Under the pieces are notes generated by a model. It saw only the letters and a program-made list of their open reading frames with translations. It ran no database searches and was not told the DNA's origin. Below, in pieces: positions 11,995 to 19,831 of a DNA stretch of 64,000 bases (position 1 is its first letter; each line of letters opens with the position of its first letter). Source of the DNA: Comamonas sp. 26 (GTDB lineage Bacteria > Pseudomonadota > Gammaproteobacteria > Burkholderiales > Burkholderiaceae_C); assembly GCF_002754475.1 (NCBI RefSeq), contig NZ_PEFL01000001.1:434001-498000 (forward strand), given 5' to 3'. Position numbers and translations under genes: made by a program.

Positions 11995-12065
11995 ACCGGA
12001 GCAGGAACGCAGCTATGCAAGGCGCACATAAAGACAAGACGGAACTTACCGAGGGCGGATGCTGA
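11991..12065 (+). CDS. Possible 24-residue bridging ORF between ftsQ and ftsA
   Basis: A 24-codon ORF starts in an ATGA overlap with the ftsQ stop, and its TGA ends one base before the ftsA ATG. The predicted peptide is hydrophilic and basic (begins [11 protein letters not shown], ends TEGGC) with no recognisable domain. It could be a translational-coupling device that carries ribosomes across the otherwise 72-base untranslated gap. It could also be chance. Existence as a translated product is inference only. Confidence 0.3.
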   Translation: MNRSRNAAMQGAHKDKTELTEGGC

Positions 12066-12066
12066 T

Positions 12067-13296
12067 ATGGCAAGAGAATACAAGGATGTGATCGTTGGGC
12101 TGGATATCGGCACAGCCAAAGTCATGGCTGTGGTGGCTGAGGTTCTGTCCAATGGAGAACTCAAGCTGGCAGGTCTGGGTGTAGCGCCCAGCAACGGCCT
12201 CAAGCGCGGCGTGGTCGTCAATATTGACGCTACCGTGCAGAGCATTCAGCAGGCTTTGAAAGAGGCTGAGCTGATGGCCGACTGCAAAATTCAGCGGGTC
12301 TGTACTGGCATCACGGGCAGTCATATCCGTGGCCTTAATTCCAGCGGCATGGTGGCCATCAAGGACAAAGAAGTCTCGTCCACCGACATGGCCCGCGTGA
12401 TGGAAACCGCCAAAGCCATCAATATCTCGTCCGACCAGCGACTGCTGCTGGTGGAGGCGCAGGAGTTCGTCATTGACGGCCACGAAGTGCGCGAGCCCAT
12501 CGGCATGAGCGGCATTCGCCTCGAAGCCAAGATTCATATCGTGACCGGTGCGCAAAGCGCTGCCGAGAACATCATCAAGTGCGTGCGCCGCTGCGGTCTG
12601 GAAGTGGAGCAGCTGCTGCTCAACCCACTGGCATCCGCCCAGGCCGTGCTGACCGACGACGAGCGTGAGCTGGGTGTGGCGGTGGTGGATATCGGTGCCG
12701 GTGCGACCGATGTAGCCATCTTCACGGGTGGCGCTATTCGTCACACGGCCGTGATTCCGATTGCCGGTGACCTGATCACCAGCGACATCGCCATGGCGCT
12801 GCGCACGCCCACCAAGGATGCGGAAGACATCAAGGTCGAAAGCGGCTATGCCAAGCAACTGCTGGCCGACCCCGACGCGCAAGTCGAAGTGCCTGGCCTT
12901 GGCGACCGCAGCCCCCGGATGATCAGCAAGCAGGCGCTGGCGGGTGTGATTGAGCCGCGCGTAGAAGAAATTTTCTCGCTGGTGCAGCAAGTCATCCGCG
13001 AGTCGGGTTACGAAGAAGTGCTGTCCTCGGGCATTGTGCTTACCGGCGGCAGTGCCGTCATGCCCGGAATGATCGAGCTGGGCGAGGACATCTTCCTCAA
13101 GCCTGTGCGCCGTGGTCTTCCTAAATATTCGGGTGCGCTGGCCGATATGGTCGCCCAGCCCCGCGCCGCCACCGTGATGGGCCTGCTTGATGAAGCACGC
13201 CTGGCACGCATGCGCGGCTACAAGGTGGCCCAGAAGAGCGGTTCCATGAAGACTGCTTTTGGCCGGTTCAAAGACTTTATCGTGGGGAACTTCTGA
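12067..13296 (+). CDS. ftsA: Cell division protein FtsA
   Basis: FtsA is an actin-like ATPase that tethers FtsZ to the membrane. The 409-residue protein opens with VGLDIGTAKVMAVV (phosphate 1) and has the SHI-domain region with KEVSSTDMARV. VVDIGAGATDVAIF (phosphate 2) and GIVLTGGSAVMPG (adenosine site) follow. The C-terminal amphipathic membrane-targeting helix is visible as KTAFGRFKDFIVGNF. A purine-rich stretch (GAGGGCGGA) lies ahead of the ATG. Confidence 0.97.
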   Translation: MAREYKDVIVGLDIGTAKVMAVVAEVLSNGELKLAGLGVAPSNGLKRGVVVNIDATVQSIQQALKEAELMADCKIQRVCTGITGSHIRGLNSSGMVAIKDKEVSSTDMARVMETAKAINISSDQRLLLVEAQEFVIDGHEVREPIGMSGIRLEAKIHIVTGAQSAAENIIKCVRRCGLEVEQLLLNPLASAQAVLTDDERELGVAVVDIGAGATDVAIFTGGAIRHTAVIPIAGDLITSDIAMALRTPTKDAEDIKVESGYAKQLLADPDAQVEVPGLGDRSPRMISKQALAGVIEPRVEEIFSLVQQVIRESGYEEVLSSGIVLTGGSAVMPGMIELGEDIFLKPVRRGLPKYSGALADMVAQPRAATVMGLLDEARLARMRGYKVAQKSGSMKTAFGRFKDFIVGNF

Positions 13297-13442
13297 TATG
13301 AGCGCTTATCGCATGTTCATCACCGGGCCTCCCCAGGTGGATTATTCGCGGCATCGACGACGAAGACCGCGATGGCCCCAAGAGTTCGAGATTTCTTTTC
13401 CACAGCAGCGACAAACCACCACTAGAGAACAGGAGCATCACC

Positions 13443-14636
13443 ATGCCTATCGACATGATTGAAACTGAAGAATTCAACCAAGGCACGCAGATCAAGGTGA
13501 TCGGCGTCGGCGGCGGTGGCGGCAATGCCGTTGACCACATGATTGAGCGCAGCGTGCAAGGCGTTGAATTCATCACTGCCAATACCGATGCTCAAGCTCT
13601 GCTGCGCAGCCGCGCCCACCGCACCATCCATCTGGGTGGCAGCGGCCTGGGTGCAGGCAGCAAGCCCGAAAAGGGGCGTGAGTCTGCTGAGCTGGCTGTG
13701 GACGATATTCGCGCTGCGATTGAAGGCGCGCACATGCTCTTCATTACAGCCGGTATGGGTGGTGGTACGGGTACCGGTGCATCGCCTGTGATCGCACGAG
13801 TGGCCAAGGAAATGGGCATTCTGACGGTGGGTGTGGTGACCAAGCCTTTCGACTGGGAAGGTGGTCGCCGCATGCAAAACGCTGACAACGGCCTGGCCGA
13901 GCTGGAAGCGAATGTGGACTCGCTGATCGTGGTGCTTAACGAAAAGCTGCTCGATGTGCTGGGTGACGATATCTCCCAGGATGAGGCTTTTGCCCATGCC
14001 AACGATGTTCTGAAGAACGCCGTGGGCGGTATTGCCGAGATCATTAACGAGTACGGCCATGTGAACGTCGACTTCGAAGACGTGCGCACCGTGATGGGTG
14101 AGCCTGGCAAGGCCATGATGGGTACCGCCAAGGCCGCAGGCCCTGATCGTGCCCGCATTGCTGCCGAGCAGGCCGTGGCTTGCCCACTGCTGGAAGGCAT
14201 CGATCTGTCTGGCGCCAAGGGCGTGCTGGTGCTGGTGACAGCCGCCAAGGGCAGCCTGAAGCTGTCCGAGTCGCGTCTGGCCATGTCCACCATCAATGCC
14301 TACGCTTCGCCTGATGCCCATGTGATCTACGGCGCTGCCTACGATGACTCGCTGGGTGACGAAATCCGTGTGACCGTGGTAGCTACCGGCCTGTCGCGTC
14401 CCAACGTGCGCCGCCAGAACATTCAGGTGGTGCAGGGCGGTTTGCGCACTGGTACTGACAACGTCGCAGTGGGTCTGCCTCCAATTGGCGGTCTGGACTA
14501 CGGCACGGCCAATACCAATGTGCCCAGCGTCTGGCGCACCAACCGCACCCAGGCTTCGGAGCGCGTGAGCGCACTGGCGTCTGGCGGTATGGATGATGTG
14601 GAAATCCCCGCATTCCTGCGCAAGCAGGCTGACTGA
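13443..14636 (+). CDS. ftsZ: Cell division GTPase FtsZ
   Basis: FtsZ is the tubulin-like GTPase that forms the Z ring. The 397-residue protein has KVIGVGGGGGNAV, the tubulin signature GGGTGTGASPV, NADN(A/G) contacts and the T7 synergy region. It ends in a conserved C-terminal peptide DDVEIPAFLRKQ that binds FtsA and other partners. The ATG follows an AGGAG ribosome site. The 146-base gap after ftsA is longer than elsewhere in the cluster and probably holds an ftsZ promoter. A repeat element and a hairpin separate it from lpxC. Confidence 0.98.
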   Translation: MPIDMIETEEFNQGTQIKVIGVGGGGGNAVDHMIERSVQGVEFITANTDAQALLRSRAHRTIHLGGSGLGAGSKPEKGRESAELAVDDIRAAIEGAHMLFITAGMGGGTGTGASPVIARVAKEMGILTVGVVTKPFDWEGGRRMQNADNGLAELEANVDSLIVVLNEKLLDVLGDDISQDEAFAHANDVLKNAVGGIAEIINEYGHVNVDFEDVRTVMGEPGKAMMGTAKAAGPDRARIAAEQAVACPLLEGIDLSGAKGVLVLVTAAKGSLKLSESRLAMSTINAYASPDAHVIYGAAYDDSLGDEIRVTVVATGLSRPNVRRQNIQVVQGGLRTGTDNVAVGLPPIGGLDYGTANTNVPSVWRTNRTQASERVSALASGGMDDVEIPAFLRKQAD

Positions 14637-14645
14637 TCGTTGGTC

Positions 14646-14739
14646 ACCCCCCTGAGGCGCTTTGCGCCTTCCCCCTCTCTCGCTTCGCGGGAGGGGGACG
14701 ACACCCTAGGTGCGGGGCGGCCCTTCCTTGGTGTCTCTG
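14646..14739 (+). repeat. Interspersed GC-rich repeat, family 1, copy A
   Basis: Just after ftsZ is a pyrimidine-rich block with nested hairpins: CCCCCTGAGGCGC, a short GCGC loop, CCCCCTCTC, then GGGAGGGGGACGACACC and GGTGTCTCTG. A closely related block in inverted orientation lies at 39381-39489 next to nrdA, and a shortened relative at 28612-28670. The position after a stop codon is consistent with a terminator-like or REP-like role. Confidence 0.7.
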
Positions 14740-14834
14740 ACTTCGAGTACGCCAGTGTTTGAGAGTCAGCCGTAAGGTCCTCTGGTACGTTAAGCAGCGA
14801 GGCCTTCATCAGTTCGCTTTATCGCAGCGATTAA

Positions 14835-14872
14835 GACAACCCTGAGTTGGTATATGCCTTCTCAGGGTTGTC
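14835..14872 (+). promoter_or_regulatory. 12-bp hairpin immediately upstream of lpxC
   Basis: GACAACCCTGAG at 14835-14846 is perfectly complementary to CTCAGGGTTGTC at 14861-14872, with a 14-base loop. The hairpin ends 17 bases before the lpxC ATG, and no Shine-Dalgarno sequence is obvious in the gap. It could terminate ftsZ transcription, although it has no long T-run, or it could limit lpxC expression. Confidence 0.6.
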
Positions 14873-14889
14873 GCATTTAAAATAACGAC

Positions 14890-15813
14890 ATGCTTCAGCA
14901 ACGCACCATCAAGACTATTTCCCGTGCCGTAGGCGTGGGCCTGCACAGCGGACAGCGTGTCGAGTTGACACTACGCCCTGCCCAGCCTGATACCGGCATC
15001 GTGTTTCGTCGCGTGGATTTGCCTGAGCCTGTGGACATTCCTATTTCTCCCGAGGCCGTTACGGATACGCGCATGGCGTCCACCATCGGCACCGGTGGTG
15101 CCAAGGTGCATACGGTGGAGCATCTGATGTCGGCCATTGCCGGTCTGGGCATCGACAACATCTATGTGGACATCACGGCTGAAGAAGTGCCGATTCTGGA
15201 TGGATCATCTTCGTCCTTCGTGTTTTTGCTGCAAAGCGCAGGCATTGAGCTGCAAAAAGCCCCCAAGCGCTTTATCCGCATCAAGAGCCCGGTTGAAGTG
15301 CGCGAAGGTGAGGGCCAGAGCCTGAAGTGGGCGCGTTTTGGCCCTTACCACGGCTTCAAACTGCGTTTTGAGATCGACTTTGCCCATCCTGCCGTGGATT
15401 CCACCGGCCAATGCGTGGAGTTTGATATGGGGCTTGACAACTACACCCGCGACATCGCCCGTGCCCGCACCTTTGGCTTTACCAAGGATGTGGAAATGCT
15501 GCGCAACAACGGTCTGGCGCTGGGCGGTGGTCTGGATAACGCAATCGTCATGGACGACTACAAGGTCCTCAATAGCGATGGCCTGCGCTATGACGACGAG
15601 TTTGCCAAGCACAAGATTCTGGATGCCATCGGTGACCTGTACCTGATTGGCAAGCCCATCCTCGGAGCCTATAGCGCCTTCCGCTCGGGCCACGGCCTGA
15701 ACAACAAGCTGCTGCGCGCCATGATGGCTCAGCCAGAGACTTGGGAAATCGTGACCTTCGAGAGCGAGCGTCAGGCTCCTCAAGGCTTTGCTCTGCCGGC
15801 GCAGGCCTGGTAA
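14890..15813 (+). CDS. lpxC: UDP-3-O-acyl-N-acetylglucosamine deacetylase
   Basis: LpxC is the zinc amidase that commits UDP-GlcNAc precursors to lipid A, in the cytoplasm. The 307-residue protein is family length. It shows [18 protein letters not shown] at the N-terminus, the zinc histidine in [10 protein letters not shown], the second zinc motif [12 protein letters not shown] (His and Asp ligands) and the catalytic GHGLNNKLL. Its location right after ftsZ is the usual one in gamma- and betaproteobacteria. The preceding hairpin may matter because LpxC dosage is tightly controlled. Confidence 0.97.
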   Translation: MLQQRTIKTISRAVGVGLHSGQRVELTLRPAQPDTGIVFRRVDLPEPVDIPISPEAVTDTRMASTIGTGGAKVHTVEHLMSAIAGLGIDNIYVDITAEEVPILDGSSSSFVFLLQSAGIELQKAPKRFIRIKSPVEVREGEGQSLKWARFGPYHGFKLRFEIDFAHPAVDSTGQCVEFDMGLDNYTRDIARARTFGFTKDVEMLRNNGLALGGGLDNAIVMDDYKVLNSDGLRYDDEFAKHKILDAIGDLYLIGKPILGAYSAFRSGHGLNNKLLRAMMAQPETWEIVTFESERQAPQGFALPAQAW

Positions 15814-15823
15814 GCGAGACAGC

Positions 15824-16000
15824 ATGCTGATCTTTCGATGGCTTGCCACGCTGCTGATTCTGGCTTCGGCGTTGAGCTTTGCCTTCTATCTCGGGACTGG
15901 CAAGCAGTCGTACAAGCGTCTTGGCTTTTTGCTTTTCAAGTGGACGGTGATTGCCGGTTTGGCCTTTTTTGCCGTGATGTTTGTGGGACGCGTTATCTAG
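15824..16000 (+). CDS. Small two-helix membrane protein, hypothetical
   Basis: A 58-residue ORF starts ten bases after the lpxC stop. It has two hydrophobic segments, about residues 3-20 (FRWLATLLILASALSFAFYL) and 34-56, linked by a basic loop with GKQSYKR. The compact spacing suggests co-transcription with lpxC. I do not recognise a characterised family. An upstream in-frame start inside lpxC is less likely than this ATG. Confidence 0.7.
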   Translation: MLIFRWLATLLILASALSFAFYLGTGKQSYKRLGFLLFKWTVIAGLAFFAVMFVGRVI

Positions 16001-16028
16001 GCATTGGCGCCATGCTGATGTTGATGCA

Positions 16029-16080
16029 TTTGAAGTGCATAGCTGTCAGTGCTTGATACACAAGCGCTACAGCTGTATTT
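16029..16080 (+). repeat. Interspersed repeat, family 2 (AGCGCT-type), intergenic copy
   Basis: This stretch contains CATAGCTGTCAGTGCTTGAT followed by ACAAGCGCTACAGCTG. It resembles, in reverse orientation, the blocks at 18316-18363 (inside aroE) and 60374-60414 (end of modA): an agctg...cttga...aagcgctagagg...gattt arrangement. The similarity is clear by eye but imperfect. Confidence 0.5.
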
Positions 16081-16207
16081 GCTTTGTAAAGCACAGGCAA
16101 AAAAGCGGTAAAAGACCCTGGTTCGGCTTGCCGCTGAGCGTGATTTGGCGAAGATGCAGGCATGGCCTCGAAATCTGTTGAGTGCCTTGCTTCAGAAAGG
16201 AAAAACT

Positions 16208-16633
16208 ATGTCCCGTCTGACCTCTCGCATTCTTTCCGCCTCCGTCGCTGCCTGTCTGGGTCTGGGGAGTCTGGCCGTTCAGGCCCAGCCCGGCCCGCCT
16301 CCCGGCCATGGTTCGCAAGACATGCGCCATGGTGGTCGCCATGATGACCGTGGCCGTAACAACGACAACCAGCGTCGTGACGATCGTCGTTATGACGACC
16401 GCCGGGCTGATAACCGCCATGACCGCCGTGGCGCAGGTCCCGACCACAATTGGCAGCGCGGCTACCGCGTGCCGCCCCAGTACCGCTCGCACCACTATGT
16501 CGTCAACGACTGGCGCGGCCACCACCTCTCTGCGCCTCCGCGCGGCTATCAATGGGTGCAGAACGGCAGCGACTATCTGCTGATCGGCATTGCCACGGGT
16601 GTGATCGCCTCCATGGTGCTGGGTGGTTATTAA
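16208..16633 (+). CDS. RcnB-family periplasmic protein
   Basis: A 141-residue exported protein with a signal peptide ending near AVQA (residues 1-27). A highly charged Asp/Arg/His-rich low-complexity region with repeated DDRR follows, then a C-terminal domain with WQRGYRVPPQYR, VVNDWRGHHLSAPPRGYQWV and a terminal hydrophobic segment GIATGVIASMVLGGY. The latter matches RcnB-like proteins, which modulate nickel/cobalt homeostasis in Escherichia coli. An AGAAAGGAAA ribosome site precedes the ATG. A metal role here is inferred from the family and the Asp/His richness. Confidence 0.8.
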   Translation: MSRLTSRILSASVAACLGLGSLAVQAQPGPPPGHGSQDMRHGGRHDDRGRNNDNQRRDDRRYDDRRADNRHDRRGAGPDHNWQRGYRVPPQYRSHHYVVNDWRGHHLSAPPRGYQWVQNGSDYLLIGIATGVIASMVLGGY

Positions 16634-16718
16634 GAAGCTGAACGAGCAACAAAACCGCACGGCCTGACTTAGAGGCTGTCCTCCCCTCAGGACGAAGCCT
16701 GAAAGCGGCATATGGGAA

Positions 16719-17267
16719 TCAATAAACTCTTCCACCCTTGAACATCGCGTGCTGCTTGCGTTGCAGATCGGTGGATTTGGCCATCAAGCTCATGGCTGCG
16801 TGGGCGTGAGCATGGGTAATAGCCAGCCCCAGTGCATCGGCGGCATCGGTGCCGGGCAGGCCGGGCAGTTGCAGCAGGCGTTTGACCATTTCCTGAATCT
16901 GATTCTTGGCCGCACGGCCATGGCCAGTCACGGCCTTTTTCATCTGCAGGGCGGTGTATTCAGACACTGGCAGGTTGGCGTTGACGAGTGCCGTCAACGC
17001 CGCGCCGCGTGCTTGTCCCAGCAGCAGGGTGGACTGAGGGTTGACGTTGACGAAGACGATTTCCACCGCAGAGCAATCAGGGCTGTAGCGTGAAGTGACT
17101 TCCGAAATGCCATCAAACAGCACCTTGAGGCGACCTGGTAGATCGCCCAGCTCCATCTTGTTGGTACGTATGGTGCCGCTGGCCACATAGCTCAGGCGCT
17201 GGCCTGCCATGTCGATAACGCCAAAGCCCGTGGTCTGCAGACCGGGGTCGATTCCTAGAATTCGCAT
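16719..17267 (-). CDS. ruvC: Crossover junction endodeoxyribonuclease RuvC
   Basis: RuvC is the Holliday-junction resolvase working with RuvAB. The 182-residue protein shows the RNase H-like catalytic acids: Asp7 in [14 protein letters not shown], Glu69 in CSAVEIVFV, and the C-terminal Asp pair in [13 protein letters not shown]. The basic [11 protein letters not shown] segment is typical. ruvA and ruvB are not in the window. It is followed on the - strand side by mtgA, starting a run of leftward genes. Confidence 0.97.
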   Translation of the reverse strand: MRILGIDPGLQTTGFGVIDMAGQRLSYVASGTIRTNKMELGDLPGRLKVLFDGISEVTSRYSPDCSAVEIVFVNVNPQSTLLLGQARGAALTALVNANLPVSEYTALQMKKAVTGHGRAAKNQIQEMVKRLLQLPGLPGTDAADALGLAITHAHAHAAMSLMAKSTDLQRKQHAMFKGGRVY

Positions 17268-17286
17268 GGTTTGAATGTAGCGCCTC

Positions 17287-18003
17287 TCAAGGGGCGGTCA
17301 CCATCGGTATGTATCTTGCAATAGTGCGGGTGCGCTGAGCCAGATAACGCGATTGCGGCATTTTTTCAAAGCGCTTGGGTGCAGGCAGCATGGCGGCCAG
17401 CCGGGCTGCCTCACTGGCGCTGAGCTGGGCTGCGCTTTTGCGAAAGTAGTGCTGGGCAGCAGCTTCGGCACCAAACACGCCATGGCCCCATTCCACGTTG
17501 TTGAGATAAATCTCCAGAATGCGCTGCTTGCTCAGCATCAGCTCCAGCAACTGGGCTAGGACTAGCTCTTGCCCCTTGCGCAGAAAATTGCGCTCACCAG
17601 ACAGCAGCAGGTTTTTGGCCAGCTGCTGGGTGATGGTGGAGCCGCCATAAACCTTGGCTGGTTTTCCGCTATCGCTCTGCCCAGCCTTGGCTTCGGCCTT
17701 GGCGTTGCGCTGCCAGGCCTTCTGGATCGCATCCCACTGCACGCCGTGGTGGTCAATAAAGCCAGCGTCTTCAGATGCAATCACTGCACGCGTCAAATTG
17801 CTGGAGATTTTTCCGTAGTCCACCCATTGCTGGCGCCAGCGCAGACCGTCTTCGCTATGGGCCAGCTGCCAGGCTTCAGAGCGTTGATAGGTCGTGGATT
17901 CCGGATCAAGCCAAGCCATGACTGCGATACGTGCTACAAAAAATAATTGCAGCAGCAAAGCTGCGCAAAGCACTAGCAGGAGCAGGCGGGCAAAGGCTTT
18001 CAT
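17287..18003 (-). CDS. mtgA: Monofunctional peptidoglycan glycosyltransferase
   Basis: MtgA polymerises glycan strands from lipid II without a transpeptidase domain. The 238-residue protein has an N-terminal membrane anchor (about residues 6-31) and the GT51 motifs [13 protein letters not shown] (catalytic Glu), [15 protein letters not shown], and [17 protein letters not shown]. Length and lack of a penicillin-binding domain fit MtgA. It lies 15 bases after aroE, so the two are probably in one transcript. Confidence 0.95.
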   Translation of the reverse strand: MKAFARLLLLVLCAALLLQLFFVARIAVMAWLDPESTTYQRSEAWQLAHSEDGLRWRQQWVDYGKISSNLTRAVIASEDAGFIDHHGVQWDAIQKAWQRNAKAEAKAGQSDSGKPAKVYGGSTITQQLAKNLLLSGERNFLRKGQELVLAQLLELMLSKQRILEIYLNNVEWGHGVFGAEAAAQHYFRKSAAQLSASEAARLAAMLPAPKRFEKMPQSRYLAQRTRTIARYIPMVTAP

Positions 18004-18018
18004 GGCTAACAGGCTGTA

Positions 18019-18885
18019 TTAACGCGCTGGTTCGGTTTGCAGCAGTTCGCGTAACTCAGCCAGTACTTGAGCCGATGGCGGGCGCACACCGCGCCACATG
18101 GAAAAGGACTCAGCGGCTTGTTCCACCAGCATGCCAAGGCCATCACGCGCTAGCGCGCCATGGCTGCTGGCCCAGTCCAGGAAATTCTGGGCGGCGGGAC
18201 CATACATCATGTCGTAGGCCAGACTGCGTGCGTGCAGCACGCTGGCGGGCGCGGGCACATCAGCCCCGGCCAAACTGCTGGCCGTGGCGTTGATGATGAT
18301 GTCGAAACATTGGGTTAAATCGGCCTCTAGCGCTTTTCTTTCAAGTGCAATCAGCTCTACTTTATGTAGCGCGGCGATAGCGGCGTGCTGGGCGACCAGT
18401 GCTTGGGCTCTGGCGTGGGTGCGGTTCACCACGGCAATGCGGCGGGGATTTTGCTCCAGCAATGAGCCTAAAGCGCCAGCCGCTGCGCCACCTGCACCCA
18501 GCAGCAGCACATCGCACCCGGCAATCGCTATGCATGCGTTGCGGGTGATATCGGCCACGATGCCCAGACCATCGGTGTTGTCGGCATGAATGCCGCTGGC
18601 GCTGAAGACCAGGGTGTTGGCCGCGCCAGCCAAGCGTACACGCTCGCTGGCGCTGGTGGCCAGCTCGGCCGCCTGAAGTTTGAAAGGCACGGTGACGTTG
18701 CAGCCCTTGCCACCGGCGGCGGCAAAGTCCTGCACAAAGGTGGCAAAGCCGTCGAGCGGGACCAGTGCGCGCTCATAGCCCAGTTGCTGGCCTGTCAGTT
18801 CGGCAAAGCGGGCATGAATCCAGGGGGAGCGGCTATGGGCAACAGGGTTGCCAGCAACGCAGTACGAGTCGGTGGTAGCGGTCAT
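18019..18885 (-). CDS. aroE: Shikimate dehydrogenase
   Basis: AroE reduces 3-dehydroshikimate to shikimate with NADPH. Visible motifs are NPVAHSRSPWIH (shikimate serines), NVTVPFK (catalytic Lys), LLGAGGAAAGALGSL (nucleotide binding), INATASSLAG and the C-terminal GLGMLVEQAAESF. I chose the ATG at 18885 (288 residues). A GTG at 18912 would add nine residues rich in Ala. Unusually, the segment around residues 174-190 (VELIALERKALEADL) is encoded by a copy of interspersed repeat family 2, in frame, just before the FDIIINAT strand. Confidence 0.93.
   Translation of the reverse strand: MTATTDSYCVAGNPVAHSRSPWIHARFAELTGQQLGYERALVPLDGFATFVQDFAAAGGKGCNVTVPFKLQAAELATSASERVRLAGAANTLVFSASGIHADNTDGLGIVADITRNACIAIAGCDVLLLGAGGAAAGALGSLLEQNPRRIAVVNRTHARAQALVAQHAAIAALHKVELIALERKALEADLTQCFDIIINATASSLAGADVPAPASVLHARSLAYDMMYGPAAQNFLDWASSHGALARDGLGMLVEQAAESFSMWRGVRPPSAQVLAELRELLQTEPAR
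18316..18363 (-). repeat. Interspersed repeat family 2, in-frame copy inside aroE
   Basis: On the + strand this contains TAAATCGGCCTCTAGCGCTT, a 20-base string identical to 60374-60393 at the end of modA, followed by TTCTTTCAAGTG against ATCTATCAAGCG. The aroE reading frame passes through it without interruption. Confidence 0.65.
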
Positions 18886-18941
18886 GGAAGTCGGGGCTGC
18901 CGCAGCAGCCACTGGTAATGCGGGTAGGGCGCAGCCGGGGC

Positions 18942-19802
18942 TTATTGCACGCTGGTTTCCAGCGTCTGGTCGCGAGTGAAGAGAAAGCGCGAGACCACGG
19001 CGATCTGATCGGCCTTGGTGCGCATGGCCGGGCCAAAGTGGCCGTAGGGGCCGGCAGCGCGGGCAATGGCTTCGGCGCGGGTATCCAGCATGCGGTTGCC
19101 CGAGCCTTGCACCACTTCGGTGGACAGCACATGGCCGTCGTGGTTCACGGTCATCACAAGGACCAGTTCGCCGTAGAGCTTCTGGCCCTTGTTTTCGGGG
19201 AAGTTCTCTGTGCCCTTGTCTTCCACCTTGCGGCGCAGCGCGTCGTAATAGACGGCATACACGGCTTCCTTGGTCGCGGGGCTGATGTAGCGCTTTTTGG
19301 GGCGAGCGTTCTCGGTGTTGATGCGCTTTTCAATCTCGGCCAGCATCTTGATGAGCTGCAGCCGCTTTTCTTCCTGTGATTCCTTGGCCGGATTCTCTGC
19401 GTTCAGGCGCGGGTCCATGGGCGGCAGCGCGGCGACCTGCTGGCGCAGTTGGGTCAGCAAGTGATGTTGCTGCTCTTCCATGGCGTCGAGCTGGCGCTGC
19501 TTTTCCTCAAAATCATCGCCCACCGCCGTGAGGGCCGAGTAGGGCATGGGGCTGGTGGCCCGGCCCTTTTCCGCATCGCCGCCGCCGGCCAGCGAGGTCT
19601 GGGCAATGGCCGCAGCTTTGTCCGGTATCTCGTTGGCACGGGCGTTGACCAGAATCACTTCCAGTGGCGTGTCCTGAAACACGCGCTCGAAGTTCTCAGG
19701 GTCTACAAACCGGATGGTCAGCAATACGGCATGTACGGCAATCGATACGCCCAGCGCCAGCTGCAGCGTGCTCAGTCGTTGAAGAGAGGAGGGCAGTTTC
19801 AC
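18942..19802 (-). CDS. TonB-like energy transducer protein
   Basis: A 286-residue protein with one N-terminal membrane helix (about residues 13-31, LQLALGVSIAVHAVLLTIRF), a charged coiled-coil-like middle with EEKQRQLDAMEEQQHH, and a C-terminal TonB-like domain (GELVLVMTVNHDGHVLSTEVVQGSGN). Proteins of this class sit in the inner membrane and contact outer-membrane receptors. It lacks the long Pro-rich spacer of classical TonB and has no exbB/exbD beside it. It may therefore have a different partner. It lies between aroE and the RNase gene in a leftward run. Confidence 0.82.
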   Translation of the reverse strand: MKLPSSLQRLSTLQLALGVSIAVHAVLLTIRFVDPENFERVFQDTPLEVILVNARANEIPDKAAAIAQTSLAGGGDAEKGRATSPMPYSALTAVGDDFEEKQRQLDAMEEQQHHLLTQLRQQVAALPPMDPRLNAENPAKESQEEKRLQLIKMLAEIEKRINTENARPKKRYISPATKEAVYAVYYDALRRKVEDKGTENFPENKGQKLYGELVLVMTVNHDGHVLSTEVVQGSGNRMLDTRAEAIARAAGPYGHFGPAMRTKADQIAVVSRFLFTRDQTLETSVQ

Positions 19803-19831
19803 GGCGGCGTCAGGGCGATGGAGAGTAGAGG

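Noticed and set aside
13298..13462. Open frame in the ftsA-ftsZ gap running into ftsZ
   Set aside because: Basic low-information sequence, overlaps the ftsZ start out of frame, and lacks a ribosome site. More likely ftsZ promoter and leader.
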